Shown: positions 32,786-41,770 of the stretch, piece by piece | Numbering within the stretch: position 1 is the first letter of the stretch | How the letters are laid out: every line of letters starts with the position of its first letter | Assembly (NCBI RefSeq): GCF_014655955.1 | Contig: NZ_BNBO01000001.1 | Coordinates: 208,716 to 272,715 of the forward strand | Direction of reading: 5' to 3' | Length of the DNA stretch: 64,000 nucleotides | Source of the DNA: Kitasatospora indigofera | GTDB taxonomy: Bacteria; Actinomycetota; Actinomycetes; Streptomycetales; Streptomycetaceae | Program-made: the position numbers and the translations under genes | Notes under the pieces: model-generated | Databases searched by the model: none | What the model saw: only the letters and a program-made list of their open reading frames with translations | What the model was told of the DNA's origin: nothing

Positions 32786-33260
32786 CCGGGGCAGTGAGCG
32801 GTAGGAAGCTGGGACAGAGTCAGGGGATGCCGGTCCGTGACCAGGCAGGTCCGAGGACGGCGGGTGGTTGACCGGGGCCGGGGGCGTCGCACAGCAGGGC
32901 GGCGGGACGGTCGCGGACACCTGCCGGGCGACCTCACGCCGCTCGCAGTCCAGGCACAGTCGCCGGTCGGCGGGGAGCGTCACTCCACCTGTGCGGTGTT
33001 CGAGCTGTCAGGGGGGAGCGCTGTGGTGTGTGGCCGTGGACGCTGCTGATCTTGACCGGCCCGCCCGGAGGAGGTCTGGGTGCATCCCGCTGTTCGCCGA
33101 CCGGGCGGTGCTGCCGGGCGAAGCCGTGAGCCTCACCAGAGGTGGCGCTGACCGCTTCCGAGCTGCGGAGAAACGAGTCGCCGACCGGGTGCTCGTCATG
33201 CAGACTGCGGGGTCGACCTGAACATCCGTTGAAGGCCCGAACCACCCGAAGGACCGTCGC
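32786..33260. other. Intergenic, no intact gene
   Basis: 475 bp. A plus-strand segment around 33075-33215 reads CIPLFADRAVLPGEAVSL..., faintly like the Lon N-terminal domain, but it is short, has no partner sequence and no start. Otherwise nothing is recognised. Confidence 0.4.
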
Positions 33261-34352
33261 ATGACCGAACCCGTCCAGCCCGGCACCGCGCACGCCACCG
33301 GGGGGCCGGCCGCTTTCAACCCCTGGGCGCCGCCCGCTCCCGGGGCAACGCCCGCGTCGGAACCCGCCCCAGCACCGGTTGCGGCTGCAGGTCCGGGCCC
33401 GGCGGCGGCGCCGGGCATACCGGAACAGGCTCCGGCCACTGCTCCGGCTCCGGCCACTGCTCCGGCCCCGGGTCCGGACACTTACGCGGGGGCGGGCACG
33501 GGCATGCCGTTCTGGGCGTTCCCGCAGCCCGTACCGCAGGCCCGCAACGGGCTCGGCGTGGCGGCCATGACGCTCGGTATCGTCGGCGCCGTCCTCGGAC
33601 TGATGATCGTCTTCTTCTGGCTCGCCTGGCTCCCGGCGCTGCTGGCCGTCATCCTCGGTGCCGTCGCCCTGAGCCACGTCCGCAAGGGCCTGGCGAACAA
33701 CCGCGGCATCGCCCTCGCGGGCGTGATCCTCGGTGCCGTCGGGCTGCTCCTCTCGGTTGCCGGCGGGGCATTCTTCGCGGTGCAGGTGTACAACCTCAGG
33801 GAGGACGAGCGCGCCGTGACGGCTGTCTCCGACGCCGAAGCGGGGCGGCAACGCGACCTGGTCGCCCGGCAGCGCGAGGAGGCGGCGCGGCAACTCGAAC
33901 AGCTGGAGGCCGAGAATAAGAAGCGGGCCGCGGACGAGCAGGCCCGCAAGCTCTCCTTCGGCGGGTCCTACACGTACGAGGAGACCGGGCTGAAGGTCAG
34001 TCTGGCGGCCCCGCAACCGTTCGTCCCGGACAAGTCCGTGTCCAAGGCCCCCGAGAACACGAAGGTCGTCCTTCTCGCCGTCACCGTGGTCAACACCGGT
34101 TCGACCCCGCTCTCGCTCCGCGGGTCGCAACTGCTCTTCGTCAAGGACGCCAACGACCAGCTGCTCTTCCACCTGACCGACATCTCGGGCCGGATCAACC
34201 GGATCCCCGCCTCGCTCGACCCCGGCCAGTCGGTCACCGCCCAGGAGGTGTACGCCCTGCCCAACGGCTCGTCGGACACCATCTCGGTGCGGTTCGACCA
34301 CGGTGACGCCTCGAACCGCCGCAGCGTCACCTGGGCCGGCTCCCCCGGCTGA
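33261..34352 (+). CDS. DUF4190-DUF4352 membrane protein
   Basis: 363-residue protein. Residues 1-80 are Pro/Ala-rich and probably cytoplasmic and disordered, with a PATAPAPATAPAPGP repeat. Two DUF4190-type TM helices follow (GLGVAAMTLGIVGAVLGLMIVFFWLAWLPALLAVILGAVAL, GIALAGVILGAVGLLLSVAGGAFFAVQ), then a charged coiled coil (VARQREEAARQLEQLEAENKKRAADEQARK) and a C-terminal immunoglobulin-like DUF4352 domain (VVLLAVTVVNTGSTPLSLRGSQLLFV, SLDPGQSVTAQEVYALP) expected outside the membrane. ATG 33261 with GAAGGACC upstream. DUF4352 is a telokin-like domain often found on secreted lipoproteins; role unknown. Confidence 0.83.
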   Translation: MTEPVQPGTAHATGGPAAFNPWAPPAPGATPASEPAPAPVAAAGPGPAAAPGIPEQAPATAPAPATAPAPGPDTYAGAGTGMPFWAFPQPVPQARNGLGVAAMTLGIVGAVLGLMIVFFWLAWLPALLAVILGAVALSHVRKGLANNRGIALAGVILGAVGLLLSVAGGAFFAVQVYNLREDERAVTAVSDAEAGRQRDLVARQREEAARQLEQLEAENKKRAADEQARKLSFGGSYTYEETGLKVSLAAPQPFVPDKSVSKAPENTKVVLLAVTVVNTGSTPLSLRGSQLLFVKDANDQLLFHLTDISGRINRIPASLDPGQSVTAQEVYALPNGSSDTISVRFDHGDASNRRSVTWAGSPG

Positions 34353-34968
34353 CCCGGCCGACCGGGCTCCCTCCGTCGACGGGGCGTCACAGGGCTTCCG
34401 CCTCGCGCCCGTCGACCGACAGCCCCCAGCGCGTCTTGACGGCGGTCAGGTCCGCGATGCACGTGCGGCCCGGGCCGCCCGGCGTGCTGGCGGCATTCCG
34501 GTGCGTTGCTGCAGCAGAGCGACCTCCCCCACGGCGCGTCCTCACGCAGGACCGGCTGACCTGGGTCGGGGACCACACCACCGGCCGCTTTCCCATGCTG
34601 TCGTGAGGCCACGGCGAAGCCGGGCGATTCGCGACGAGGGGCGTCGCGACCGGGCCCCGGATGCGCCACGCCTGCCGAGGTGCGAACCACCCCCGGTACG
34701 ACGGCTCCGCCGAGGGCCCCGGAGCATCCGGAGTCTGTGCCGTCGGAGGGCTCCTGCCCGATGTCGCAGGTCATCGCAGTGCCACCCGAGTTTCCAGGGT
34801 TCACACCGTCAAGAAGCAACTACCACACGGATAAAGTCGTGCGCTCGACAGTCGGGAAGTTTGGCGATCGACCGCTAGGCTGAACGGCGTACGACACCTT
34901 CCCCGAATCCGGGCGACCACGTGGCGCCCGGATGGTCCGCGCGCCGGAACGGGAAAGGAGCTCCGCCT
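34353..34968. other. Intergenic, no gene recognised
   Basis: About 615 bp following the DUF4352 gene. Frames here are open by composition only. The 3' part (34800-34900) is AT-richer with a TTTGGCGATCGACC...TAGGCT stretch that probably includes the promoter for the small gene at 34969. Confidence 0.4.
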
Positions 34969-35163
34969 GTGAGCTTTCAGAACGGCGAGCCGGCGGAGCA
35001 CGGTGACGATGATCAGCAGGCTGGTCACGTTGCGGGGGTGGTTCACGACCTCACGGAAGTGGCCAAGGCCAACGCCGAGGCGGAGAAGCTGCGCGACAAG
35101 CACGGCTTCGTCCTCGGTCTGGTGAAGGCTGTCCTGGGGTTCGCCGGGGACATCCTCCGCTGA
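34969..35163 (+). CDS. Small hypothetical protein (64 aa)
   Basis: 64-residue protein starting at GTG 34969, eight bases after a good AAAGGAG (34954-34960). It has an acidic first third (EPAEHGDDDQQAG), then an amphipathic helical part VHDLTEVAKANAEAEKLRDKHGF and a hydrophobic tail VLGLVKAVLGFAGDIL. The excellent ribosome-binding site and helical pattern support it as a real small protein, perhaps peripheral to the membrane. Confidence 0.6.
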   Translation: MSFQNGEPAEHGDDDQQAGHVAGVVHDLTEVAKANAEAEKLRDKHGFVLGLVKAVLGFAGDILR

Positions 35164-35630
35164 CGGCGAGAGCAGCCTGCAGCTGAGTTGGCGCTCAGCT
35201 ACAGGCCGTCGTCATCGTGTTCGGGCCGTCACCCAATGCCTTGGCCAGGTGGGGGGTGGCGGCCGCTCGCATGTGCCGACCCCCGTGATCACTGCGGGCG
35301 CGTCAGCTGAGGGGCCAACCGGACCGAGAGACTTGTGCTTGTCGGTGATGGTTCAGCCCAACAACCACAGGCTAACAGCGGATCATGGAGCAGGTTGCCA
35401 AACTCGGAGAACTGGGCGGGACCCATCTTCGAGAGTCGCGGCAGGGACTGTGGTCCCGCGCCGGCCGCTTCGCAGTAGTCGGCGAGGTCATTCCCGGGGA
35501 TCTTGACCGCTGGCAGCGGCGTAGGCAGCCGGCGCCTCGGAGGAATCCGGCGAATCGGCACGGTCGCCGGCCGCCCACCAGCACCACCGGCGAGCTGTAC
35601 GAGCGTTGCCTGGCCCGCCGGAACTCCGGC
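35164..35630. other. Intergenic, possibly remnant-bearing
   Basis: About 470 bp. A minus-strand frame at 35289-35561 contains DLADYCEAAGAGPQSLPRLSKMGPAQFSEFGNLLH, which looks protein-like but is not recognised and lacks a natural start. It adjoins the two truncated genes to the right, so this may be part of the same decayed block. Confidence 0.4.
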
Positions 35631-35920
35631 TCAGCTGCGGGGCGACCCCGCGTCGTCGTAGTGTCGCCGGGCCCACTCGACCCGTTCGAGGTTGGCGGTG
35701 CCCCACTCGGCGAGGTGGGCGAAGAGGGGGGCGAGACCGCGGCCGAGCTCGCTGATCTCGTATTCGACGCGCGGTGGCACCTCGGGGTGGTAGGTGCGGA
35801 CGACCAGGCCGTCACGCTCCAGCCGGCGCAGGCGCTGGGTGAGCACCTTGGGGCTGATGCTGTCGATGCGCCGCTGCAACTCGACGAAGCGCCGGCGGCC
35901 GAAGGTGTGCAGCGACCACC
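35631..35920 (-). pseudogene. HxlR-family regulator, 5'-truncated
   Basis: The frame carries the second half of an HxlR winged helix: (W)SLHTFGRRRFVELQRRIDSISPKVLTQRLRRLERDGLVVRTYHPEVPPRVEYEISELGRGLAPLFAHLAEWG, ending at 35631. Intact HxlR proteins have about 35 more residues in front, including the conserved Cys and the first helix. Here the sequence upstream of about 35919 stops looking like HxlR, and instead the opposite strand codes for another truncated gene. No start codon or ribosome-binding site is appropriate. Confidence 0.65.
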
Positions 35921-35927
35921 CCGGCAG

Positions 35928-36170
35928 CAGGCCGAGGCGATCGGCGTTGCCCTCGTCGAGCCGGTGCGGTTCGTGGAGCTGACCAGGGAGCAGGCACAAG
36001 CGCGGATGGCCGCGTTCATGCCGGAGCCGATCGTGGAGACCACGCTGGCCGTCCTCGGCGAGCCCGACGCTGCCGAGCTGCGGCTCAGCCCGGACGTGGA
36101 CCGGGTACTCGGCCGCGCGCCCCGTCCCTTCGCCGACTGGGCCCGCCGTAACGTCGAAGCCTTCCGCTGA
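35928..36170 (+). pseudogene. NmrA-type NAD(P)H-binding oxidoreductase, 3' fragment
   Basis: About 80 codons ending at 36170 match the C-terminus of NmrA/SDR-a5-type NAD(P)-dependent oxidoreductases as I recall them: PVRFVELTREQAQARMAAFMPEPIVETTLAVLG, SPDVDRVLGRAPRPFADWARRNVEAFR. The Rossmann fold with GxTGxxG and some 200 residues are missing. It abuts the truncated HxlR gene head to head; in intact loci these two genes are commonly divergent neighbours. Confidence 0.65.
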
Positions 36171-36317
36171 GAAGCGACGAGTCCCGGGGGAGGGGAGGGG
36201 AGGGCGAGGGGAGCCCCGGGGCCACGAGGCCCCACGCCGCCGGTGCACCCCAAGGCGGTCGCAACGGTTCGCGCCCCGTCACATCGACTTGCCCGGCCGG
36301 TGGTCGTTCCCGCCGGC

Positions 36318-37094
36318 TCAGCCGGCCGGGGCGCCGGCCGTGATGCCGGTGAGGATCAGGCCGATGCCGGTGAGGAACTGCTCGCGGTCCTCGTGCTCGC
36401 GCATCTGATCGGCGATGTCGTGGAGGAACGGGTAGTCGTCGGGGTCCAGGTCCTGCCACGCCCTGGACGCGGCGTCGAGGAATTCCGAGCGTTCGGCGGC
36501 CGTCTCCGGGAACGGGCCGCCGTCGGTGCCGTCCGGGGTCTGGGCGTTCTGGGCGGTGGCGCCGAGGATGTAGTGGACCAGGGTCGAGGTCGTGGCGAAC
36601 CAGTCCCGGCGCGGTACGTCCAGCGCACGCACCTGGCGGCCGATGCTCTCGAAGATTCGGGGCGTGACCGCTCCCCACGGGCTGCGGGTGAGTTGTGCGG
36701 CGAGCTGCGCCGCGAGCCAGGGGTGTTCGAGCACGGCGTCGAAGAGGCCCAGGGCCACGGCCCGGATCGCGTCCTCGGGCGAGCCGGTGGAGTCGGGGGT
36801 CTGCGGAGCGTCGGGGGGCCGCGGAGCGTCGGGGTTCTGCGGGGAAACGGTGGAGGTGCGCAGCGGAGGCAGGGCGGCGGCGACGACGGTGGCGGTCGCG
36901 GCCTGCAGCAACTCGCCCATGTTGCCCACGTGGTGGTAGATCGCCCCGGACCCGGTCGACAGTCTCTCGGCGAGCGCCCGCACCGTCAGGCCCCCCTCTC
37001 CTTCCGTGTCCAGGAGTTCGACGGCCGCCTCGACGATGCGCTCGCGGGAGAGGACCTGCCGGCGCCGTTGTGACTGGCGTGTCTGTGTGCCCAT
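36318..37094 (-). CDS. TetR family transcriptional regulator
   Basis: 258-residue TetR repressor. The N-terminal HTH reads RERIVEAAVELLDTEGEGGLTVRALAERLSTGSGAIYHHVGNMGELL; the C-terminal ligand domain is helical (TetR_C-like, AIRAVALGLFDAVLEHPWLAAQLAAQL, WFATTSTLVHYILGATAQ). A Pro-rich linker (SPQNPDAPRPPDAPQTPDSTG) separates the two. ATG 37094. It faces an FAD monooxygenase gene divergently, and the 153-bp spacer contains an array of palindromes, indicating it represses both genes and is induced by a monooxygenase substrate. Confidence 0.92.
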   Translation of the reverse strand: MGTQTRQSQRRRQVLSRERIVEAAVELLDTEGEGGLTVRALAERLSTGSGAIYHHVGNMGELLQAATATVVAAALPPLRTSTVSPQNPDAPRPPDAPQTPDSTGSPEDAIRAVALGLFDAVLEHPWLAAQLAAQLTRSPWGAVTPRIFESIGRQVRALDVPRRDWFATTSTLVHYILGATAQNAQTPDGTDGGPFPETAAERSEFLDAASRAWQDLDPDDYPFLHDIADQMREHEDREQFLTGIGLILTGITAGAPAG

Positions 37095-37111
37095 GCCCTC
37101 ATCCTCCCAGG

Positions 37112-37166
37112 TTTGGAGCGATGCTCCAAAGTGGAGTACCGTTCCAATATTGGAGCGCTGCTCCAA
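37112..37166. promoter_or_regulatory. TetR operator array
   Basis: Two full palindromes TTGGAGC-N3-GCTCCAA (37113-37129 and 37150-37166) flank a weaker copy TGGAGTACCGTTCCA (37132-37146); centres are 18-19 bp apart, about two helical turns. An additional perfect TCCAATATTGGA (37143-37154) overlaps the last two. The spacing suggests side-by-side binding of two or three dimers on the divergent promoter. Confidence 0.8.
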
Positions 37167-37247
37167 AGCTGCTGCCCGGCTCCACCGGACACCCCTGGTC
37201 CGGAAGGCCCCGGGCAGGGCAGCGATGCGAACTGGAGGAGGTTCCAC

Positions 37248-38771
37248 ATGTACGACGTGGTGATCGTGGGGGCCGGCCCGGTGGGCCTGTTCCTCGCCGC
37301 CGAGCTCGCGCTGGCCGACCGCTCGGTCCTGGTGCTGGAGCGGGACCAGCAGCCGACCTCGCCGTTGAAGGCGCTCCCGCTGGGCATGCGGGGCCTGAAC
37401 GCCGGATCCGTCGAGGCGTTCTACCGCCGCGGCCTGCTGCCCGAGCTGCTGGAGGCCTCAGGAGTCGACGCGGCGCGGGTGGGAGCGGACCGCGACGCGC
37501 GGAGGTCGGCCGCCCCGCGCGACGTGAGCCACTTCGCGGGCATGCCTCTCGACGCGGCCGCCATCGACGCCTCCGCCTTCTCGCTCCGGCTGCCCGGACC
37601 GGCGATGGAGGGCATCATGACCAGCCTCGACGCGGTCGGTGCGGTGCTGGCGGCGCGGGCGAGCGGGCTCGGTGCGCAGATCCTGCGGGGTGCCGCGCCG
37701 GAATCCGTCACCGAGGACGGCGACGGCGTCGTCGTCCGGGCCGGCGGGCGCGACCACCGGGCGCGCTGGCTCGTGGGCTGCGACGGCGGGCGCAGCACGG
37801 TGCGCCGACTGGCCGGCTTCGACTTCGTCGGCACACCGCCGATGTTCACCGGCTACGTCGCCCGCGTCACCTTCGACGACCCGCAGAAGCTGGACCTCGG
37901 CTTCCACCTGACGTCGACCGGCATGTACCTGCGCACCCCCTTCGAAGGGCACCTGGGCATGATGGACTTCGACGGCGGCGCCTTCGACCGCTCGCAGCCA
38001 CTGACCCGCGAACACCTCCAGACGGTCCTGCGCCGGATCTCCGGCACCGATGTCGCGCTGAACGAGGTCCACCTCGCCTCCAGCTTCACCGACCGCGCCA
38101 TGCAGGCCACGACCTACCGCAAGGGCCGCGTCCTGCTGGCCGGCGACGCCGCCCACATCCACTCCCCGCTCGGCGGCCAGGGGCTCAACCTCGGCATCGG
38201 CGACGCCGTGAACCTCGGATGGAAGCTCGCCGCCACCCTCGGCGGGACCGCCCCCGAGGGCCTGCTCGACACCTACACAGCCGAACGCCACCCCGTCGGT
38301 GCCATGATCCTCGACTGGTCCCGGGCCCAGGTGGCCACGATGAACCCCGGCCCGAACGCCCCGGCCCTGCGCAAGCTGCTCCGCGACCTGCTCGACACCC
38401 CCGACGGCACCACCCACGTCTTCCGCAGCACCTCGGGGCTGTCCCACCGCTACGACCTGGGCGACGACCAGCCGCTCGTCGGCCGGACCGCCCCGGACTT
38501 CCGCTTCCGCGACGGCACCCGCCTGGGCGACCTGCTCTGCGAGGGGCGGGGCGTCGCACTCGACTTCACCGAGGACCGGCGGTTGCGCGGTGCGGCCGGA
38601 AGCTGGAAGGGCCTGATCCGCTACGCGGCCGGGCCGGTGGCCGACGACCTCGGATTCGGAGCCCTGCTGGTCCGGCCCGACGGCATCGTCGCCTGGGCCG
38701 ACGGCCACCACCCCGGCCCCGGGGGATTTCGGCAGGCCGCCGCCCGCTGGTTCGGCGCACCGACCTCCTGA
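37248..38771 (+). CDS. FAD-dependent aromatic monooxygenase (PHBH fold)
   Basis: 507-residue flavin monooxygenase of the PheA/TetX/RifMO-like group that hydroxylates aromatic rings or inactivates aromatic antibiotics with NADPH and O2. Motifs: GAGPVG (residues 8-13, FAD), CDGGRSTVRR (DG motif), RVLLAGDAAHIHSPLGGQGLNLGIGDAVNLGWKL (GD motif) and a C-terminal thioredoxin-like domain (VGRTAPDFRF, GALLVRPDGIVAWA). ATG 37248 follows GGAGGAG. The divergent TetR gene and operator array suggest substrate-induced expression. Substrate unknown: polyketide, drug or aromatic pollutant. Confidence 0.92.
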   Translation: MYDVVIVGAGPVGLFLAAELALADRSVLVLERDQQPTSPLKALPLGMRGLNAGSVEAFYRRGLLPELLEASGVDAARVGADRDARRSAAPRDVSHFAGMPLDAAAIDASAFSLRLPGPAMEGIMTSLDAVGAVLAARASGLGAQILRGAAPESVTEDGDGVVVRAGGRDHRARWLVGCDGGRSTVRRLAGFDFVGTPPMFTGYVARVTFDDPQKLDLGFHLTSTGMYLRTPFEGHLGMMDFDGGAFDRSQPLTREHLQTVLRRISGTDVALNEVHLASSFTDRAMQATTYRKGRVLLAGDAAHIHSPLGGQGLNLGIGDAVNLGWKLAATLGGTAPEGLLDTYTAERHPVGAMILDWSRAQVATMNPGPNAPALRKLLRDLLDTPDGTTHVFRSTSGLSHRYDLGDDQPLVGRTAPDFRFRDGTRLGDLLCEGRGVALDFTEDRRLRGAAGSWKGLIRYAAGPVADDLGFGALLVRPDGIVAWADGHHPGPGGFRQAAARWFGAPTS

Positions 38772-38987
38772 CGGCGCGCGGGTGCCGGTCGTGGGACCGG
38801 TCCGGCTGTGGGTGCGGGCCGTCCGTCGGTACGGGCCGTCCGTCCGTCGGTGCGGGCCGGCCCGGGCGTCGGGCCGGCGGTGACGGCCGGACGCGGTGAA
38901 CTCTCCGGGAGCGGGTAGCAGAGCGCAGTCACCGTCTTCGTCCGGCCCGCACCCACGGCCGGACCCGACCGCCCCGGAGGGGACCAC

Positions 38988-40310
38988 GTGCTGTCCGAGC
39001 CCGCCGCCCGCATCGAACCGGCCCCCGCGAAGGCCCCTGTCCGCACCCTCGCGCCCAGGTCCGGGCCCGGCCGCACCACCGATCCCGGCCGCACCACCGA
39101 TCCCGGCCCCACCACCGCTCCCGTCCCCGTGGGCGAGTCTGCCGAGGACCTCGCAGCCCGCAAGCAGGCGCTGCGCCGGCGCCTGGAACGGCTGATCGGC
39201 ATCGCCGCGACCGAGGGCAACTCCCTGCTGCCGCTGCGCAACGGGGACGAGATATTCCCGGCGATGCTGCGAGCCGTCGAGGCGGCCCGCCACACCGTGG
39301 ACATGACCACCTTCGTCTACTGGCGCGGGGACATCGCCCACCGGTTCGCCCACGCGCTCGCGGACAAGGCCCGCGAAGGCGTCCGGGTGCGCCTGCTCCT
39401 CGACGGCTTCGGCAGCCGGCTGATCGAGCGGGAACTGCTGGACCTGATGGAGTCCGCCGGCGTCCAGGTCGCCTGGTTCCGCCGGCCGGTCCGGCTCTCA
39501 CCGCTGAAGCAGAACCACCGCTGCCACCGCAAGGTGCTGGTCGTGGACGCCCGGACGGCGTTCACCGGCGGCGTGGGCATCGCCCAGGAGTGGTGCGGCG
39601 ACGCCCGCAACCCGGACGAATGGCGCGACACCCACGTCCAGGTGCGGGGCCCGGCCGTGGACGGAATCGCCGCGGCCTTCGCCCAGAACTGGGCCGAGTG
39701 CCGAGAGGACGCGCTCTACGACGGGGCGGACCGCTTCGAGGACCACGCCCAGCCCGGCTCGTCCGTCGTCCAGGTGGTCCGCGGGTCCGCCACCGTCGGA
39801 TGGCAGGACCTGCAGACGCTGATGCGGGTGGTCATCTCCTCCGCCGAGCGGCGGCTGCGCCTGGCCACCGCCTACTTCGCCCCCGACCGCTACTTCGTCG
39901 ACCTGTTGTGCGCCGCGGCCCGGCGGGGCGTGGAGGTGGAACTGCTGCTGCCCGGCCCGCACACCGACAAGCGGGTCTGCCGGCTGGCGGGGGCCCGCTT
40001 CTTCGAGGAGCTCACCGCCGCCGGGGTGACGGTCTGGCAGTTCCAGCCGACCATGATGCACGCCAAGGTGCTGACCGTGGACGGCATCGCCACCCTGGTC
40101 GGGTCGAGCAACTTCAACCGCCGCTCCCTCGACCACGACGAGGAGGTGATGCTCGCCGTGATCGACGAGGACTTCACCGCCCGGCTGGACCAGCACTTCG
40201 ACGAGGACGTCACGCGCAGCGAGCGGATCGACCCCGCCCGCTGGCGCGCCCGCGGTGTCCGATCGCGGGCCCTGGAGGCGGCGACCGCCCCCATCCGGCA
40301 CTTCCTCTGA
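38988..40310 (+). CDS. Phospholipase D-like/cardiolipin synthase family enzyme
   Basis: 440-residue PLD superfamily protein with two HKD motifs (HRKVLVVD and HAKVLTVD followed by VGSSNFN), as in cardiolipin synthases that transfer phosphatidyl groups. No N-terminal TM helices: the first 50 residues are a Pro/Arg/Thr-rich linker with a GRTTDPGRTTDPGPTT repeat, unlike ClsA, so it resembles the soluble ClsB/C forms. GTG 38988 is preceded by GGAGGGG. It is followed by a strong hairpin and convergent with a lipase gene. Confidence 0.9.
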   Translation: MLSEPAARIEPAPAKAPVRTLAPRSGPGRTTDPGRTTDPGPTTAPVPVGESAEDLAARKQALRRRLERLIGIAATEGNSLLPLRNGDEIFPAMLRAVEAARHTVDMTTFVYWRGDIAHRFAHALADKAREGVRVRLLLDGFGSRLIERELLDLMESAGVQVAWFRRPVRLSPLKQNHRCHRKVLVVDARTAFTGGVGIAQEWCGDARNPDEWRDTHVQVRGPAVDGIAAAFAQNWAECREDALYDGADRFEDHAQPGSSVVQVVRGSATVGWQDLQTLMRVVISSAERRLRLATAYFAPDRYFVDLLCAAARRGVEVELLLPGPHTDKRVCRLAGARFFEELTAAGVTVWQFQPTMMHAKVLTVDGIATLVGSSNFNRRSLDHDEEVMLAVIDEDFTARLDQHFDEDVTRSERIDPARWRARGVRSRALEAATAPIRHFL

Positions 40311-40334
40311 TCCTCCGGTTCTCGTGCCCTGTCA

Positions 40335-40363
40335 GGGGGACGGCCCCAGCAGGGCCGTCCCCC
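40335..40363. terminator. Strong bidirectional hairpin
   Basis: Perfect 12-bp stem GGGGGACGGCCC/GGGCCGTCCCCC with a 5-base loop, 25 bp after the PLD-family stop and between convergent genes. Confidence 0.75.
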
Positions 40364-40404
40364 CGCCGTGCCCCCGCCGTGCCCCCGCCGTGCCCCCGCC
40401 GTGC
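40361..40404. repeat. Four perfect 11-bp tandem units (CCCCGCCGTGC)
   Basis: Four perfect direct copies immediately after the terminator hairpin. Minisatellite-like, without spacers, so not a CRISPR array. Confidence 0.9.
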
Positions 40405-40525
40405 CCCCGCGGTTCCCTGCGGTCCCCCGCCGTGCCCGGCGGCCCGGGCACGCACGTCCTCCTGTGTCGCGATCCCTCCGCGCCGCCGCGCCGAGGATTG
40501 ATTCAGGGACAGCCAGGGACAGGCC

Positions 40526-41467
40526 CTACAGCAGGGGCCCGGTCAGCGGCAGGACCGCCTGGCAGGGGATGGCCCGGGGGTGGGCCGGGTCGAGCGCGTT
40601 CAGGACGTCCGTCAGTGCGATCGGGTCGTAGGCCAGCTCCAGGTGGTCGGTGGCGTCCAGCAGGCACTGGTCCTGGACGGTGATGTTGGTGACGTTCGGC
40701 CCGCTGAGGAACGCGGAGGTGTACGGGGTGACCACCTCGTCGAACCTCGTCGCGATCACCGTGTACGTCACCCCGGGGACGGTGTCGCCGCCCGCGCCCA
40801 GGGCGGTGAGGAACGGTGAGCCCTGCTCCTGCTGCACGCAGGCGGCGCAGCCGCCGGTGAGGAACCGGTTCGCCGGCTCCAGCAGGGCGAGCCGCCGGCC
40901 GAGTTCGGTGATGCCGTCGAGGGTGGTGCCGTGGTTGCTCGGCCCCAGACCGATCAGCTTGCCGACCTTCGCGGCGCCACCGAGGTTCTTCAGGTAGTGG
41001 CGTGCCAGCATCCCGCCCTGCGAGTGCCCGACGATGTCGACCTCGGCGGCGCCGGTGGCGGCCCGCACCTGGTCCACGAAGCCGGCCAGGACGGCCGCGC
41101 CCTCCTCGATCGGGCCCGTCCCCTGGACCGCCGCGTCCGGCGCGGAGCCCCCGTAGTTGAACGCGAAGACGCAGTACCCGTTGTTCGCGAGCAGCGGCGA
41201 GGCCCCGCCCCAGTTGTCGCGCATGTTCTCGAACGTCCCGTGCACCAGCACCACCGGCTCCGGGTGGGCCGAACTCGGCTTGCAGGACCAGTCGTTCGAA
41301 CCGGCCGGTGCCCGGGTGGGCTCCGGGAAGCCGGTGACGAAGCCCTGGGCGAAGTGGTACTCGACCGGGCGGGTCGTCGCGGCCGCCGAGGCCTGGGCGC
41401 CGGCCGTCGTGAGGGCCAGCGCGGCGGCCGCGGCAGCCGTGATCAGGCGGAAGGTGAAGCGCTTCAT
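40526..41467 (-). CDS. Secreted lipase/esterase, alpha/beta hydrolase
   Basis: 313-residue secreted lipase of the streptomycete EstA/lipase class 2 type. The signal peptide reads KRFTFRLITAAAAAALALTTAGAQASAAA; the mature protein has PVVLVHGTFENMRDNW (HG oxyanion motif), GHSQGGMLARHYLK with the nucleophile Ser, an RFDEVVTPY segment and DHLELAYDP near the end with the catalytic His. Cys pairs (WSCKP, GYCVF, GGCAACVQQ, DQCLL) suggest disulfides. ATG 41467. It faces a PucR-type regulator gene and is part of a lipid-oriented neighbourhood. Confidence 0.92.
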   Translation of the reverse strand: MKRFTFRLITAAAAAALALTTAGAQASAAATTRPVEYHFAQGFVTGFPEPTRAPAGSNDWSCKPSSAHPEPVVLVHGTFENMRDNWGGASPLLANNGYCVFAFNYGGSAPDAAVQGTGPIEEGAAVLAGFVDQVRAATGAAEVDIVGHSQGGMLARHYLKNLGGAAKVGKLIGLGPSNHGTTLDGITELGRRLALLEPANRFLTGGCAACVQQEQGSPFLTALGAGGDTVPGVTYTVIATRFDEVVTPYTSAFLSGPNVTNITVQDQCLLDATDHLELAYDPIALTDVLNALDPAHPRAIPCQAVLPLTGPLL

Positions 41468-41770
41468 TTCCGGTACGTCCCTGTCTCTCGAATCCGGTCC
41501 GGGCGGCGGGGGAGCGGGGATGGAAATTCCCGGGCCGGGTCGTCGTCGGCGCGCCGGGATTCGGCGTCGCCGGGAGATCGGATGGTGACGTTACGGACGC
41601 GCGTCGGGAGCGTCAACGGATTCGCTGCCGCCACGCCGAATACCGTACCGGGATGTCAGGTCCCGATTGTCCGGCCCGCCGCTACCTGTCATCCGGGTGA
41701 GTGAAACAACCCCTCCCGGTCCGCTTGTGCCCGCCCGGCGGTATCGTTCTCGAAACAGAGAGGAATCGGC
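41468..41770. other. Divergent promoter region
   Basis: 303 bp between the divergent lipase and PucR genes. No operator was securely recognised; TTCTCGAAACAGAGAGGAA upstream of the PucR start contains its ribosome-binding site (AGAGAGGAA). Confidence 0.4.

Noticed and set aside
33060..33221. Plus-strand segment resembling the Lon protease N-terminal domain (IPLF...VLPGEAV)
   Set aside because: Similarity is limited to a few residues, with no start, no ribosome-binding site and no continuation.
35289..35561. Minus-strand frame with a protein-like segment (DLADYCEAAGAGPQSLPRLSKMGPAQF)
   Set aside because: No natural start and not recognised; mentioned in the gap entry but not called a gene.
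40361..40404. Tandem repeats considered as a CRISPR array
   Set aside because: Units are 11 bp with no spacers between them and no cas genes nearby.
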